Assembly: GCA_021780535.1 (NCBI GenBank)
Contig: JAJXYN010000005.1
Location: 1 to 29,157 of the forward strand
Direction of reading: 5' to 3'
From: a bacterium
GTDB lineage: Bacteria; Patescibacteria; ABY1; JAGPKW01
Length of the DNA: 29,157 bases
The notes under the pieces were generated by a model, which made no database searches, was not told the origin of the DNA, and was given only the letters and a program-made list of their open reading frames with translations. Of the stretch, positions 16,287-24,310 are shown piece by piece; position 1 is the first letter of the stretch, and each line of letters begins with the position of its first letter. The position numbers and the translations under genes are program-made.

Positions 16287-17123
16287 TTATTTTGTTCTTC
16301 TAGTTAAAATTAATTTACCTGTAAATTTCTTAGGGTTTCTTGTTCTAACACCTAAAGCCTTCTTTCCATAAACATTTTTTGGAGCTTTAAGACCTATACC
16401 AACAACACCTCTACCACCTCCATGAGGATGATTCTTAGCATTCATAGCCTTTCCTCTAACAGAAGGTCTAATACCTCTATATCTCATTCTTCCAGCCTTA
16501 CCCCATCTAATATTTTTAAACTCTGAATTAGTAATAGCCCCAACAGTTGCAAGACATTTTTTGTCTACCAATCTAATTTCTGAAGAAGGCATTTTAAGTT
16601 GAGCATATTCTCCATCAAAACCCATAAGTACTGCATAATTACCAGCTGATCTACTTATTTTACCTCCACTTTGTGGGAATAATTCAATATTAGAAACAAA
16701 TGTACCAGAAGGTATAAATTCAAGTGGCATCCTATTACCTTCTTTTATAAATATTCTTGAATTTGAAGTAACCAACTTATCTCCAATCTTAATTCCGTCA
16801 ACTCCAAGATAATATTTATAAATTCCGTTTTCAAAAAGAACAAGCATGATTTCACAATTTCTGTTTGGATCATATTCAAACTTCATAACTTTAGCTTCTT
16901 TATCAAGAAATTCTGTTTGATAAAAATCTACCTTTCTATAATATTGCTTAACACCAGCACCTTGGTGTCTAACAGTTATTTTACCAGAATGATTTCTACC
17001 AGAATGTTTTTTTAAAGATTCTATCAAATTCTTTTTTGGTTCATTTATATTTCCACTTTGTCTTATCATTGTGCTTCTTTTTCTAAGACCAGGTGTTATT
17101 GGATTAAAAACTTTTATAGACAT
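16287..17123 (-). CDS. rplB: 50S ribosomal protein L2
   Basis: Large-subunit protein uL2, 278 residues from the chosen start, needed for subunit joining and the peptidyl transferase centre. I chose the ATG at 17123 because the family begins near MSIKVFNPITPG; an in-frame ATG at 17138 would add five residues (MKENN). Signatures are RQSG, HSGRNHSGKITVRHQG, GNYAVLMGFDG and the near-catalytic NHPHGGGRGVVG, including the conserved His. It lies between rplW and rpsS. A small hairpin (17139-17162) directly precedes it. Confidence 0.98.
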   Translation of the reverse strand: MSIKVFNPITPGLRKRSTMIRQSGNINEPKKNLIESLKKHSGRNHSGKITVRHQGAGVKQYYRKVDFYQTEFLDKEAKVMKFEYDPNRNCEIMLVLFENGIYKYYLGVDGIKIGDKLVTSNSRIFIKEGNRMPLEFIPSGTFVSNIELFPQSGGKISRSAGNYAVLMGFDGEYAQLKMPSSEIRLVDKKCLATVGAITNSEFKNIRWGKAGRMRYRGIRPSVRGKAMNAKNHPHGGGRGVVGIGLKAPKNVYGKKALGVRTRNPKKFTGKLILTRRTK

Positions 17124-17138
17124 ATTGTTTTCTTTCAT

Positions 17139-17162
17139 ATATGTACATCAATTCGTACATAT
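17139..17162. other. Hairpin in the rplW-rplB gap
   Basis: ATATGTAC (17139-17146) pairs exactly with GTACATAT (17155-17162) across an 8-base loop. It fills most of the 32-bp gap and ends at the upstream candidate ATG of rplB, so it could affect which start is used. Confidence 0.45.
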
Positions 17163-17170
17163 TTCATTAA

Positions 17171-17536
17171 TTATTTTATAATATTTATTGTTTGACCTTT
17201 TTTTATTTTAACTATGGCAAACTTTTCATCAGATCTTTTTCCAGATACTTTACCAAATCTAACTTCTTTTCCTTTTCTTATTATAGTATTAACGCTTTCA
17301 ACATTAACTTTATATAAATCGGAAATAACTTTTTTAATATTTGCTTTATCAGCTGAAATATCAACTTTAAAAACATATTCATTATTATCCTTACCAAGCA
17401 TTGCACTTTTTTCAGTGACAACTGGTTTTTTTAATAATTTAATTGTATTAGTTTTAAAAGAAGCCTTATTTGTATTATTAGCTACTTCTGTTTTTACAGG
17501 AGCTTTTGAATCAGTAGTTTTTTTAGGCATATTCAT
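17171..17536 (-). CDS. rplW: 50S ribosomal protein L23
   Basis: Large-subunit protein uL23, 121 residues (E. coli 100), at the peptide exit where trigger factor and SRP dock. An N-terminal extension rich in Lys, Thr and Asn covers about the first 30 residues. The domain then runs LLKKPVVTEKSAMLGKDNNEYVFKVD, with INIIK at the end. Met codons at 17536 and 17530 are both possible starts. It lies between rplD and rplB. Confidence 0.97.
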   Translation of the reverse strand: MNMPKKTTDSKAPVKTEVANNTNKASFKTNTIKLLKKPVVTEKSAMLGKDNNEYVFKVDISADKANIKKVISDLYKVNVESVNTIIRKGKEVRFGKVSGKRSDEKFAIVKIKKGQTINIIK

Positions 17537-17588
17537 TTAATTATTCAAACTTTTTAGATAATCTTCAAGTTTTATTAGGTTGGTAAAA

Positions 17589-18230
17589 TTATTTATTTTT
17601 AAAATTTAATTGGCTATATTTATCATTTATTTTATTTAAAAGATTTTCTGTCATAACCACATTATTGTATTTTAATAAATCTAGAAAATTAAGATTTGAA
17701 GCAACTTTTACATTTTCAATGTTTCTCATAGATTTTTCTATAGATTCATTTTTAGAATCCAAGCAGAATAAAACTTTTTTACCAGATAAATTTGCTTTAT
17801 TAATAAATTCGCTAACAATCTTAGTTTTTTGTTCAAAATCCATATTATCCAAAACCACCAACAAATTATTATCAACTTTATTTGTTAAAAGCATACATAA
17901 TGCTTTTTGTCTCATTTTTTGGTTTATCTTTTTTTGCCAATTAATAAGATTTCTTGGACCAAAGGTAACTCCACCACCAACCCATAATGGACTTCTTATA
18001 GAACCAGCTCTTGCCTTTCCAGTTCCTTTTTGTTTCCAAGGCTTCTTTCCACCACCTCTTACTTCAGCTCTCGTTTTTGTATGAGCAGTAGATCTTCTTA
18101 AATTAGAAAGCATAGAAACAACAACTTGATGAATCAAAGTTTCTTTTGGTTGTATATCAAAAACATTATCTTTTAATTCAATGTTTTTTACTTCTTTGAA
18201 GTTTTTATCAAAAACAGCTATTTTTTTCAT
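17589..18230 (-). CDS. rplD: 50S ribosomal protein L4
   Basis: Large-subunit protein uL4, 213 residues, which lines the exit tunnel. In E. coli it also represses the S10 operon. The tunnel loop is clear: TRAEVRGGGKKPWKQKGTGKARAGSIRSPLWVGGGVTFGP. The C-terminal globular part (VVLDNMDFEQKTKIV, NVVMTENLL) is diverged but in register. It lies between rplC and rplW. AGGAAAG-like sequence upstream is too far from the ATG to act as a normal ribosome-binding site. Confidence 0.98.
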   Translation of the reverse strand: MKKIAVFDKNFKEVKNIELKDNVFDIQPKETLIHQVVVSMLSNLRRSTAHTKTRAEVRGGGKKPWKQKGTGKARAGSIRSPLWVGGGVTFGPRNLINWQKKINQKMRQKALCMLLTNKVDNNLLVVLDNMDFEQKTKIVSEFINKANLSGKKVLFCLDSKNESIEKSMRNIENVKVASNLNFLDLLKYNNVVMTENLLNKINDKYSQLNFKNK

Positions 18231-18269
18231 ATTAATTTATATAATTTATCTTTCCGTTGTTTTTATTTA

Positions 18270-18887
18270 TTAAGAATTATTATTCTCTGTTTTTACCATA
18301 ACCATAGAGTTTCTAGCTCCAGGAATTGCGCCCTTTATAAATAAAATTCCATTTTCTTTATCAATTTTAATAACTTTCAAATTTTTAACAGTTATTCTAT
18401 CATTTCCCATTCTTCCCGCCATTCTTCTTCCTTTAATAACTCTTTGAACCCCACCAGCTCCAATAGAACCAGAAGTTCTAAGTTGATCTTTTGTACCTCT
18501 TGTAGCATGATGTCCAGCAAAATGATGTCTTTTAACAACACCGGCAAAACCTCTTCCTTTTGAAGTACCTACAACAGAAACCATTTCCCCTATTTCAAAA
18601 GAATCTATTTTAATTTCATCACCAACATTATAATCAGCAACATTATCAACAGAAAAATCTCTAGTTACAGCGAAATTTCCAAGATTCTTGTAGTGACCTA
18701 ATAGCGGTTTATTTAAATTTTTCTTTGCACCAGAAGATATTTGAACTGCATTTGCGCCTTCTTTTTCTTCCGTTTTTACTTGAGTAATAACATTTTTTTG
18801 TACTAATACTTTAGTAACAGGAACAATATTATTCTTCTCATCAAAAACTTGTGTCATTTCAATTTTTTTTCCTATAATAAATTTCAT
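18270..18887 (-). CDS. rplC: 50S ribosomal protein L3
   Basis: Large-subunit protein uL3, 205 residues, which starts 50S assembly. The N-terminus MKFIIGKKIEMTQVFDEKNNIVPVT and the central GTSKGRGFAGVVKRHHFAGHHATRGTKDQLRTSGSIG and KGRRMAGRMGND stretches are diagnostic. The Gln methylated by PrmB in E. coli (in GSIGQNQTPG) is not present in the matching SIGAGG segment, by manual alignment. The gene follows rpsJ after a 111-bp gap that holds a terminator-like hairpin. Confidence 0.98.
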   Translation of the reverse strand: MKFIIGKKIEMTQVFDEKNNIVPVTKVLVQKNVITQVKTEEKEGANAVQISSGAKKNLNKPLLGHYKNLGNFAVTRDFSVDNVADYNVGDEIKIDSFEIGEMVSVVGTSKGRGFAGVVKRHHFAGHHATRGTKDQLRTSGSIGAGGVQRVIKGRRMAGRMGNDRITVKNLKVIKIDKENGILFIKGAIPGARNSMVMVKTENNNS

Positions 18888-18926
18888 ATTCGTGCAATTT
18901 TAATATTTTATATAAACTTATTTCAT

Positions 18927-18966
18927 AAAAAATAATCAAAGATCCCCTTTTTGCAAAAATCTTTGA
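18927..18966 (-). terminator. Terminator or attenuator between rpsJ and rplC
   Basis: On the minus strand TCAAAGAT (18966-18959) pairs with ATCTTTGA (18943-18936). The interior also holds TTTTTGCAAAAA. The stem is followed directly by TTATTTTTTA. It lies 33 bp after the rpsJ stop, inside the S10 gene cluster, so it would act as a partial terminator rather than an operon end. Confidence 0.6.
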
Positions 18967-18998
18967 CTATTTTATACAGATAAAGCAGACCACAAAAA

Positions 18999-19319
18999 CT
19001 ATAACTTTATCTCTATATCCACACCAGCTGGAAGATTTAATGAATTCATTATTTCCATAGTTTTAGAAGTTGGGTTAAAAACATCTATTAATCTTTTGTG
19101 GATTTTCATTTCAAACTGTTCTCTTGCGTCTTTATTAATAAAAGTAGATTTTAAAACAGTATAAAGTCTTCTATCTGTTGGCAATGGTATTGGACCAGCT
19201 ATATCAGCACCAGATCTCTTAACAGCACTAATAATAATTTTTGAAGCCTGATCTATAACTTTACCGTCATAAGCTTTAACTTTAATTCTTATTCTATTTT
19301 TTCTTTCCTCTTTAATCAT
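18999..19319 (-). CDS. rpsJ: 30S ribosomal protein S10
   Basis: Small-subunit protein uS10, 106 residues from the chosen start, in the 30S head. It is also known as NusE in transcription antitermination complexes. I chose the ATG at 19319 (MIKEERKNRIRIKVKAYDG) because the family starts just before KIRIRLKAYD. The upstream ATG at 19349 would add ten unrelated residues and sits 5 bp from a strong hairpin. Other signatures are SGADIAGPIPLPTDRRLYTVLKS and FEMKIHKRLIDVFNPTSKTMEIMNSLNLPAGVDIEI. The stop is TAG. It follows tuf. Confidence 0.97.
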   Translation of the reverse strand: MIKEERKNRIRIKVKAYDGKVIDQASKIIISAVKRSGADIAGPIPLPTDRRLYTVLKSTFINKDAREQFEMKIHKRLIDVFNPTSKTMEIMNSLNLPAGVDIEIKL

Positions 19320-19353
19320 TTTTGTATAAATTAGCTTATTGTTATTCATGATA

Positions 19354-19381
19354 GAAACGCGAAATATAAATTTCGCGTTCC
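19354..19381. repeat. GC-rich palindrome between tuf and rpsJ
   Basis: AACGCGAAAT (19356-19365) pairs perfectly with ATTTCGCGTT (19370-19379) around a 4-base loop, with one more G-C pair outside a mismatch. No T-run follows. It is a GC-rich hairpin in AT-rich DNA like E1-E4, but of a different sequence. Confidence 0.6.
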
Positions 19382-19403
19382 CGTTCGTGAATACTTTTGT
19401 GTA

Positions 19404-20606
19404 TTATTTAAGAATCTTAGAAATAACTCCAGATCCAACAGTTCTACCACCCTCTCTAACGGCAAATCTTTGTTGTTCTTCAAGAGCAACTGGTTGACCA
19501 AGTTTAACCAAGAATCTAATATTATCACCTGGTTTCACCATCTCTACTCCTTCTGGTAAAATTACTTCACCAGTAACATCTGTAGTTCTCATATAGAATT
19601 GTGGTCTATATCCTTTAAAGAATGGGGTATGTCTTCCACCTTCTTCTTTAGTTAAAATGTAAACTTCACATTCAAATTCTGTATGAGGAGTAACAGATCC
19701 TGGTTTAGCAAGAACCATACCTCTTAATACGTCTTCTTTCTTAGTACCTCTAAGTAAAAGGCCAGCATTATCACCAGCTTGACCTTGTTCAAGTTGTTTA
19801 TTAAACATTTCAATACCAGTAATAACAGATTGTTGTGTTTCATGAATACCAACTATTTCAACTGGATCATTAAGTTTAGCTATACCTCTTTCAATCTTAC
19901 CTGTAACTACAGTACCTCTACCAGAAATTGAGAAAATATCTTCAATAGGCATCAAGAATGGTTTATCTAATTCTCTTTTTGGTTCTGGTATATATGAATC
20001 CAAAGCAGCAACTAAATCAAGTACAGATTTAAAATATGGATCATCATAATTCTTAGCTTCACAAGCTTCTAAAGCTTTTAAAGCAGAACCTCTAATAATT
20101 GGAGTAATATCTCCAGGGAATTGATATTTATTTAATAAATCTCTAACTTCTTCTTCAACTAAATCAATAAGTTCTTTATCTTCAACCATATCGCATTTAT
20201 TTAAGTAAACAACGATATAAGGTACACCTACTTGTCTAGCTAAAAGAATATGTTCTCTAGTTTGAGGCATAACACCATCAGCAGCAGAACAAACAAGGAT
20301 AGCTCCATCCATTTGAGCAGCACCAGTAATCATGTTTTTAACATAATCAGCATGGCCTGGACAATCAACATGAGCATAATGTCTTGTTGCAGATTCATAT
20401 TCTGAATGATGAGTAGAAATTGTAATACCTCTAGCTTTTTCTTCTGGGGCATTATCAATTTCATCATAATTTTCAACTCTAGCAATCATTCCAGCTGCAG
20501 CCATAACATGAGTTATTGCTGATGTAAGAGTTGTTTTACCGTGATCAACGTGACCTATTGTACCAACATTAATATGTGGTTTTGTTCTTGAAAAAACTTC
20601 TGCCAT
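19404..20606 (-). CDS. tuf: Elongation factor Tu
   Basis: GTPase of 400 residues that delivers aminoacyl-tRNA to the ribosome. The G motifs are G1 GHVDHGKT (residues 18-25), the switch I region ARGITIS, G3 DCPGH, G4 NKCD and G5 SALKALE. Domains 2 and 3 follow, ending in EEQQRFAVREGGRTVGSGVISKILK. It is the last str gene, after fusA, and has its own near-consensus promoter (20704-20732). It is one of very few genes here with a good Shine-Dalgarno sequence: AAGGA, 8 bases before the ATG. Confidence 0.99.
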   Translation of the reverse strand: MAEVFSRTKPHINVGTIGHVDHGKTTLTSAITHVMAAAGMIARVENYDEIDNAPEEKARGITISTHHSEYESATRHYAHVDCPGHADYVKNMITGAAQMDGAILVCSAADGVMPQTREHILLARQVGVPYIVVYLNKCDMVEDKELIDLVEEEVRDLLNKYQFPGDITPIIRGSALKALEACEAKNYDDPYFKSVLDLVAALDSYIPEPKRELDKPFLMPIEDIFSISGRGTVVTGKIERGIAKLNDPVEIVGIHETQQSVITGIEMFNKQLEQGQAGDNAGLLLRGTKKEDVLRGMVLAKPGSVTPHTEFECEVYILTKEEGGRHTPFFKGYRPQFYMRTTDVTGEVILPEGVEMVKPGDNIRFLVKLGQPVALEEQQRFAVREGGRTVGSGVISKILK

Positions 20607-20703
20607 ATAATTTTCCTTTTAACAAATAACCGTAAAATACAAGCTATTTGTATTAATTTATTTAATTATTTATTTGATATTTCATTAAAATGATATGGTT
20701 TAT

Positions 20704-20732
20704 ATAATATCTTTTATATAAACTTTTGTCAA
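20704..20732 (-). promoter_or_regulatory. Strong promoter of tuf
   Basis: On the minus strand TTGACA (20732-20727), a perfect -35 box, is followed after exactly 17 bp by TATTAT (20709-20704). The start point would be near 20697, giving a leader of about 90 bases. That leader contains competing small hairpins (AATACAA with TTGTATT, or ACAAATA with TATTTGT) just before the AAGGA ribosome-binding site. Confidence 0.8.
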
Positions 20733-20765
20733 TAGATGATAGAACTAGACTGACGTTTAACATAT

Positions 20766-22835
20766 TTATTTTTTAGCAATATTCTCAACTATATTTTTCG
20801 GAGCTTCTTCATATTTAGAAAATTCCATAACATAGTTACCTCTACCTTGAGTTGTAGATCTCAAAATAGTTGAATAGCCAAACATTTCTCCAAGTGGTAC
20901 TAAAGCTCTAACAAATTTAATTTGACCTCTATCTCCCATTTCTTGAATTCTTCCTCTTCTAGAATTAATATCCCCCATAACATCTCCCATGTATTGTTCT
21001 GGAACATCAACTTCAACTTGCATTATAGGTTCAAGAAGAACAGCCCCAGCATTTCTACAAGCTTCTCTAAAAGCTTGAGATGCAGCTATCTTAAAAGCAG
21101 ATTCAGAAGAATCAACTTCATGATAAGAACCATCATAAACAATAACTTTCACATTTACCACTGGATATCCAGCCACAACTCCAGCACTCAAAGATTCTTT
21201 AATACCTTTTTCTATTGCTGGAATATATTCTTTTGGAATAGATCCACCTTTCGTTTCATCAGCAAATTCAAAGTCTTTTTTCAATTCTGGATCTAAAGGT
21301 TCAACTCTGAGCCAACAATGACCATATTGTCCTTTACCACCAGATTGATGAATATACTTTCCTTCAGCTTTAGCAGTATTTCTAATAGTTTCTCTATAAG
21401 CAACTTGTGGCTTACCAACATTAAGTTCAACATTAAATTCTCTCTTCATTCTATCAATCATAATTTCAAGATGAAGTTCTCCCATACCAGACATAATAAC
21501 TTGACCAGTTTCCGTATCAGTCTTTACTCTAAAAGTTGGATCTTCTTCAACAAGTTTAGAAAGAGCAATACCCATTTTTTCTTGATCATTTTTTGTCTTT
21601 GGTTCAACAGCAAAATTAATAACCGGCTCAGCAAATTTCATAGCTTCAAGAGTAATAGGATCTTTTTCATCACAAAGAGTATCTCCAGTCTTAGAATCTT
21701 TTAAACCAATGATAGCAGCAATTTCTCCAGCATAAGCTTCTTGAATTTCTTCTCTGTGGTTAGCATGCATTCTAACAAGTCTAGCAATTCTCTCTTTGTT
21801 CCCAGTTCTAGTATTAACAACATAAGAACCAGCTTTAAGAACTCCTGAATAAACTCTATAGAAAGCAAGTCTTCCAACAAAAGGATCTGTAGCAATCTTA
21901 AATACCAAACCGCATAATCCTTCTTCATCAGACGCTTTTCTTGTTACAGCCTCACCAGCTTCATTTGTTCCAGTTATATTATGTCTATCAAGAGGAGATG
22001 GTAAATAATCAACAACACCATCAAGAACCGCTTGAACACCCTTATTTCTAAGCGCTGTTCCAACATAAACAGGAATAATTTTTATAGCTATAACTGCTTT
22101 TCTTAAGGCTTTTTTTAATTCCTCAATTGATGGAGTTTCACCAGCCAAATATTTTTCCATTAAAGAATCATCTGTTTCAGAAATTTTTTCTACCATTTTT
22201 TCTCTAGTTTTTTGAGCTTTTTCTAACAATTCAGCAGGGATTTCTTCTTCAGTGACAATCTCGCCCATGTCACCAGAAAAACGGATAGCTTTCATTTTCA
22301 TAAGATCAATAACTCCACTAAATTCTGATTTTTCACCTATAGGTAATTGTACAGGAATAGCATTAGGAGTAAGTCTTTCAGAAATTGTAGAAAGTACAAA
22401 GTCAAAATCAGCACCTTCTTTATCAATTTTATTTACAAAACAAAGTCTTGGAACTCCATATTTATCAGCTTGTCTCCAAACTGTTTCAGATTGAGGTTCA
22501 ACACCCATTTTACCATCAAAAACAACAACACCACCATCAAGAACACGCATAGATCTTTCTACTTCAACAGTAAAATCAACGTGGCCTGGGGTATCAATTA
22601 GATTTAATTGATGATCTTTCCAAAAACATGTAGTAGCAGCGGCCGTAATAGTAATACCTCTTTCTCTTTCTTGCTCCATCCAATCCATAGTGGCAGCTCC
22701 ATCATGAACCTCACCTATTTTATGAGTAGTACCAGTATAAAATAAAACTCTCTCAGAAGTAGTTGTTTTACCCGCATCAATATGAGCAATAATACCCATA
22801 TTTCTAACTCTATCTAAAGGATATTGTCTAGGCAT
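20766..22835 (-). CDS. fusA: Elongation factor G
   Basis: GTPase of 689 residues that drives ribosomal translocation and, with RRF, recycling. The G motifs are AHIDAGKT (17-24), ERERGITI, DTPGH and NKID. Domains II-V follow, including SGMGELHLEIMIDRMKREFNVE and the domain IV tip region SGGKGQYGHCWLRVEP. The length is normal. It lies between rpsG (160-bp gap with a terminator-like structure) and tuf (159-bp gap with a promoter). There is no Shine-Dalgarno sequence. Confidence 0.99.
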   Translation of the reverse strand: MPRQYPLDRVRNMGIIAHIDAGKTTTSERVLFYTGTTHKIGEVHDGAATMDWMEQERERGITITAAATTCFWKDHQLNLIDTPGHVDFTVEVERSMRVLDGGVVVFDGKMGVEPQSETVWRQADKYGVPRLCFVNKIDKEGADFDFVLSTISERLTPNAIPVQLPIGEKSEFSGVIDLMKMKAIRFSGDMGEIVTEEEIPAELLEKAQKTREKMVEKISETDDSLMEKYLAGETPSIEELKKALRKAVIAIKIIPVYVGTALRNKGVQAVLDGVVDYLPSPLDRHNITGTNEAGEAVTRKASDEEGLCGLVFKIATDPFVGRLAFYRVYSGVLKAGSYVVNTRTGNKERIARLVRMHANHREEIQEAYAGEIAAIIGLKDSKTGDTLCDEKDPITLEAMKFAEPVINFAVEPKTKNDQEKMGIALSKLVEEDPTFRVKTDTETGQVIMSGMGELHLEIMIDRMKREFNVELNVGKPQVAYRETIRNTAKAEGKYIHQSGGKGQYGHCWLRVEPLDPELKKDFEFADETKGGSIPKEYIPAIEKGIKESLSAGVVAGYPVVNVKVIVYDGSYHEVDSSESAFKIAASQAFREACRNAGAVLLEPIMQVEVDVPEQYMGDVMGDINSRRGRIQEMGDRGQIKFVRALVPLGEMFGYSTILRSTTQGRGNYVMEFSKYEEAPKNIVENIAKK

Positions 22836-22908
22836 AAAAATTATTATTTAAATTTATTTATTATTCATTATCAAAATTCTTCAAAAACAATTTATACGAG
22901 GTGACAAG

Positions 22909-22964
22909 AAAAAATTGACTAAGTCGTATGTTTTATACGACGCAGGAAATTTTTTCGCAGTCAA
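22909..22964 (-). promoter_or_regulatory. Terminator/attenuator in the rpsG-fusA gap
   Basis: On the minus strand GTCGTAT (22941-22935) pairs with ATACGAC (22929-22923). An outer TTGACT (22964-22959) pairs with AGTCAA (22920-22915), which is immediately followed by TTTTTT (22914-22909). The strand ATACGA can instead pair with a downstream TCGTAT in ACCTCGTATAAA (about 22894-22899), which would break the terminator stem. The two folds exclude each other. Confidence 0.55.
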
Positions 22965-22995
22965 ACGATGTAGAAATTGATTTTTCAAGAATTTT

Positions 22996-23463
22996 TTATC
23001 TTACGAAATGAGCAAAAGCTCTATTAGCCTGTGCCATCTTATAAACATCTTCTTTCTTTTTAATAGCATCCCCTCTATTATTGAAAGCTTCAATAAGTTC
23101 AAAAGCTAATCTTTCAGCCATATCTTTACCCTTTTTAGCTCTAGCAGCTACAAGTAGCCATCTAAAAGCAAGAGATTCTCTTCTTCCACTTCTAACCTCT
23201 ACTGGCACTTGGTAGTTACCACCACCAATTCTCTTACTTCTTACTTCTATTTGAGGAGAAATGTTTTTCATAGCTCCATCAAATATTTCAATACCCTCTT
23301 TTTTAGTAGTTTCTTTTATGATATCAAAACATTCGTAAACAATTTTTTCAGCAATAGTCCTTTTACCGTCTTTCATAATATAGTTAATAAATCTTGTTAC
23401 AGAAGTATTACCAAATTTATCATCCGGTCTCAAGTCTCTTTTTGGTGCTTGTTTTCCACGCAT
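22996..23463 (-). CDS. rpsG: 30S ribosomal protein S7
   Basis: Small-subunit protein uS7, 155 residues, which organises the 30S head and lines the E site. In E. coli it represses the str operon. It starts MRGKQAPKRDLRPDDKFGN and carries VEVRSKRIGGGNYQVPVEV, RRESLAFRWLLVAARAK and the C-terminal MAQANRAFAHFVR, all near consensus. It lies between rpsL and fusA. Confidence 0.98.
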   Translation of the reverse strand: MRGKQAPKRDLRPDDKFGNTSVTRFINYIMKDGKRTIAEKIVYECFDIIKETTKKEGIEIFDGAMKNISPQIEVRSKRIGGGNYQVPVEVRSGRRESLAFRWLLVAARAKKGKDMAERLAFELIEAFNNRGDAIKKKEDVYKMAQANRAFAHFVR

Positions 23464-23489
23464 ATCTTATTTAATTTACAATTTAAATT

Positions 23490-23522
23490 ATTATTCTTAA
23501 AAAATTATTTTTTAGAAATAAT
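23490..23522. other. Imperfect hairpin in the rpsL-rpsG gap
   Basis: Two 16-base arms (23490-23505 and 23507-23522) are reverse complements except at two positions, giving an AT-rich stem with a tight turn. In E. coli the rpsL-rpsG junction is where S7 binds its mRNA; no sequence likeness to that site is claimed. Confidence 0.4.
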
Positions 23523-23570
23523 CTTCTTCAATATAGAATTCAGGACAACAAATACATTTTATATTTGTAT

Positions 23571-23996
23571 TTATTTAGCTGCTTTAGGACGTTTAGCGCC
23601 ATATAAAGATCTTCCTTGCATTCTACCTTCAACGCCTCTTGTATCAAATTTACCTCTAATAATATGATATCTAACACCAGGCAAATCTTTAACTCTTCCA
23701 CCTCTTATAAGAACAACAGAATGTTCTTGTAGATTATGGCCAACACCTGGAATATAAGCAATTACTTCCTGACCATTAGATACATTAACGTTAGCAACTT
23801 TTCTTAAAGCAGAGTTTGGTTTTTTCGGTGTAGTTGTGTACACTTTAAGACAAACCCCTCTCTTAAAAGGACTGCTTTCTTGAGATTTAACAACTCTATT
23901 AGTTAGAACATTAAATCTTGTTTGAAGACCTGTAGTTTTTGTTCTTGTAACTTTATTTCTACGAGGATTTTTAATTAATTGATTTATAGTAGCCAT
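23571..23996 (-). CDS. rpsL: 30S ribosomal protein S12
   Basis: Small-subunit protein uS12, 141 residues (E. coli 124), a decoding-centre protein. It starts MATINQLIKNPRRNKVTRTK, followed by about 16 extra residues before FKRGVCLKVYTTTPKKPNSALRK. K58 and K103 match E. coli K42 and K87, so the residues most often changed in streptomycin resistance are wild type. D104 matches D88, the RimO methylthiolation site. It is the first gene of the supercluster, with its own promoter and a leader holding overlapping hairpins. Confidence 0.98.
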   Translation of the reverse strand: MATINQLIKNPRRNKVTRTKTTGLQTRFNVLTNRVVKSQESSPFKRGVCLKVYTTTPKKPNSALRKVANVNVSNGQEVIAYIPGVGHNLQEHSVVLIRGGRVKDLPGVRYHIIRGKFDTRGVEGRMQGRSLYGAKRPKAAK

Positions 23997-24014
23997 TTAA
24001 AAAAATTATTTTTT

Positions 24015-24078
24015 AAAAATAAAAAACATAAATGATTTTTGAAACCATTTATGAAATTTCTTTGGAAAATTTCATAAA
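24015..24078 (-). promoter_or_regulatory. Candidate attenuator in the rpsL leader
   Basis: On the minus strand TTTATGAAATTT (24078-24067) pairs with AAATTTCATAAA (24059-24048), a 12-bp stem. A second hairpin, CATAAATG (24053-24046) with CATTTATG (24034-24027), shares six bases with the first and is followed by TTTTTTATTTTT. The first would act as antiterminator and the second as terminator. The stems are AT-rich, so stability is modest. Confidence 0.55.
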
Positions 24079-24140
24079 ATTTCGATTGCAACTCAAAATT
24101 TTATTCAATTTGTAAACACTTGGCTTGTACACCGATAACA

Positions 24141-24169
24141 ATTTTAGCAAACTAAAAAGAAAAAAGCAA
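24141..24169 (-). promoter_or_regulatory. Promoter of the str operon (rpsL)
   Basis: On the minus strand TTGCTT (24169-24164), 17 bp, then TAAAAT (24146-24141) preceded by TGC, an extended -10. Initiation near 24134 would give a leader of about 138 bases. Confidence 0.7.
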
Positions 24170-24180
24170 GAGCGATAAAA

Positions 24181-24310
24181 AGTTAAATAGTGTTTTCATA
24201 TTTTATTACCAAATAAATTCAATAATACTATTTTCTAAACGTTGTGAAGCCCTGCCGACATCCCAATTAAGCAGAACGCCGAGAAGAAAATAATATTTCA
24301 GTAAATCATA
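24181..24310. repeat. Dispersed repeat segment A with GC-rich core
   Basis: The left edge GTTAAATAGTGTTTTC and the right edge ATTTCAGTAAATCATATAT resemble the edges of segment B (25203-25325). The middle differs: here it holds about 41 bp of GC-rich DNA (24247-24287, with CCCTGCCGACATCCC and GCAGAACGCCGAG), flanked by arms (GAAAATAGTATT and AATATTATTTTC on the minus strand) that can pair. The right edge overlaps the stop codon of the radical SAM gene. Confidence 0.5.

Larger units (their letters stand above)
23997..24305. other. Non-coding region upstream of rpsL
   Basis: About 309 bp without a gene. From left to right it holds the rpsL leader with two overlapping hairpins (24015-24078), the rpsL promoter (24141-24169), and a repeat-like segment (24181-24310) with a GC-rich core (24247-24287) that reaches the stop codon of the radical SAM gene. 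Confidence 0.8.
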
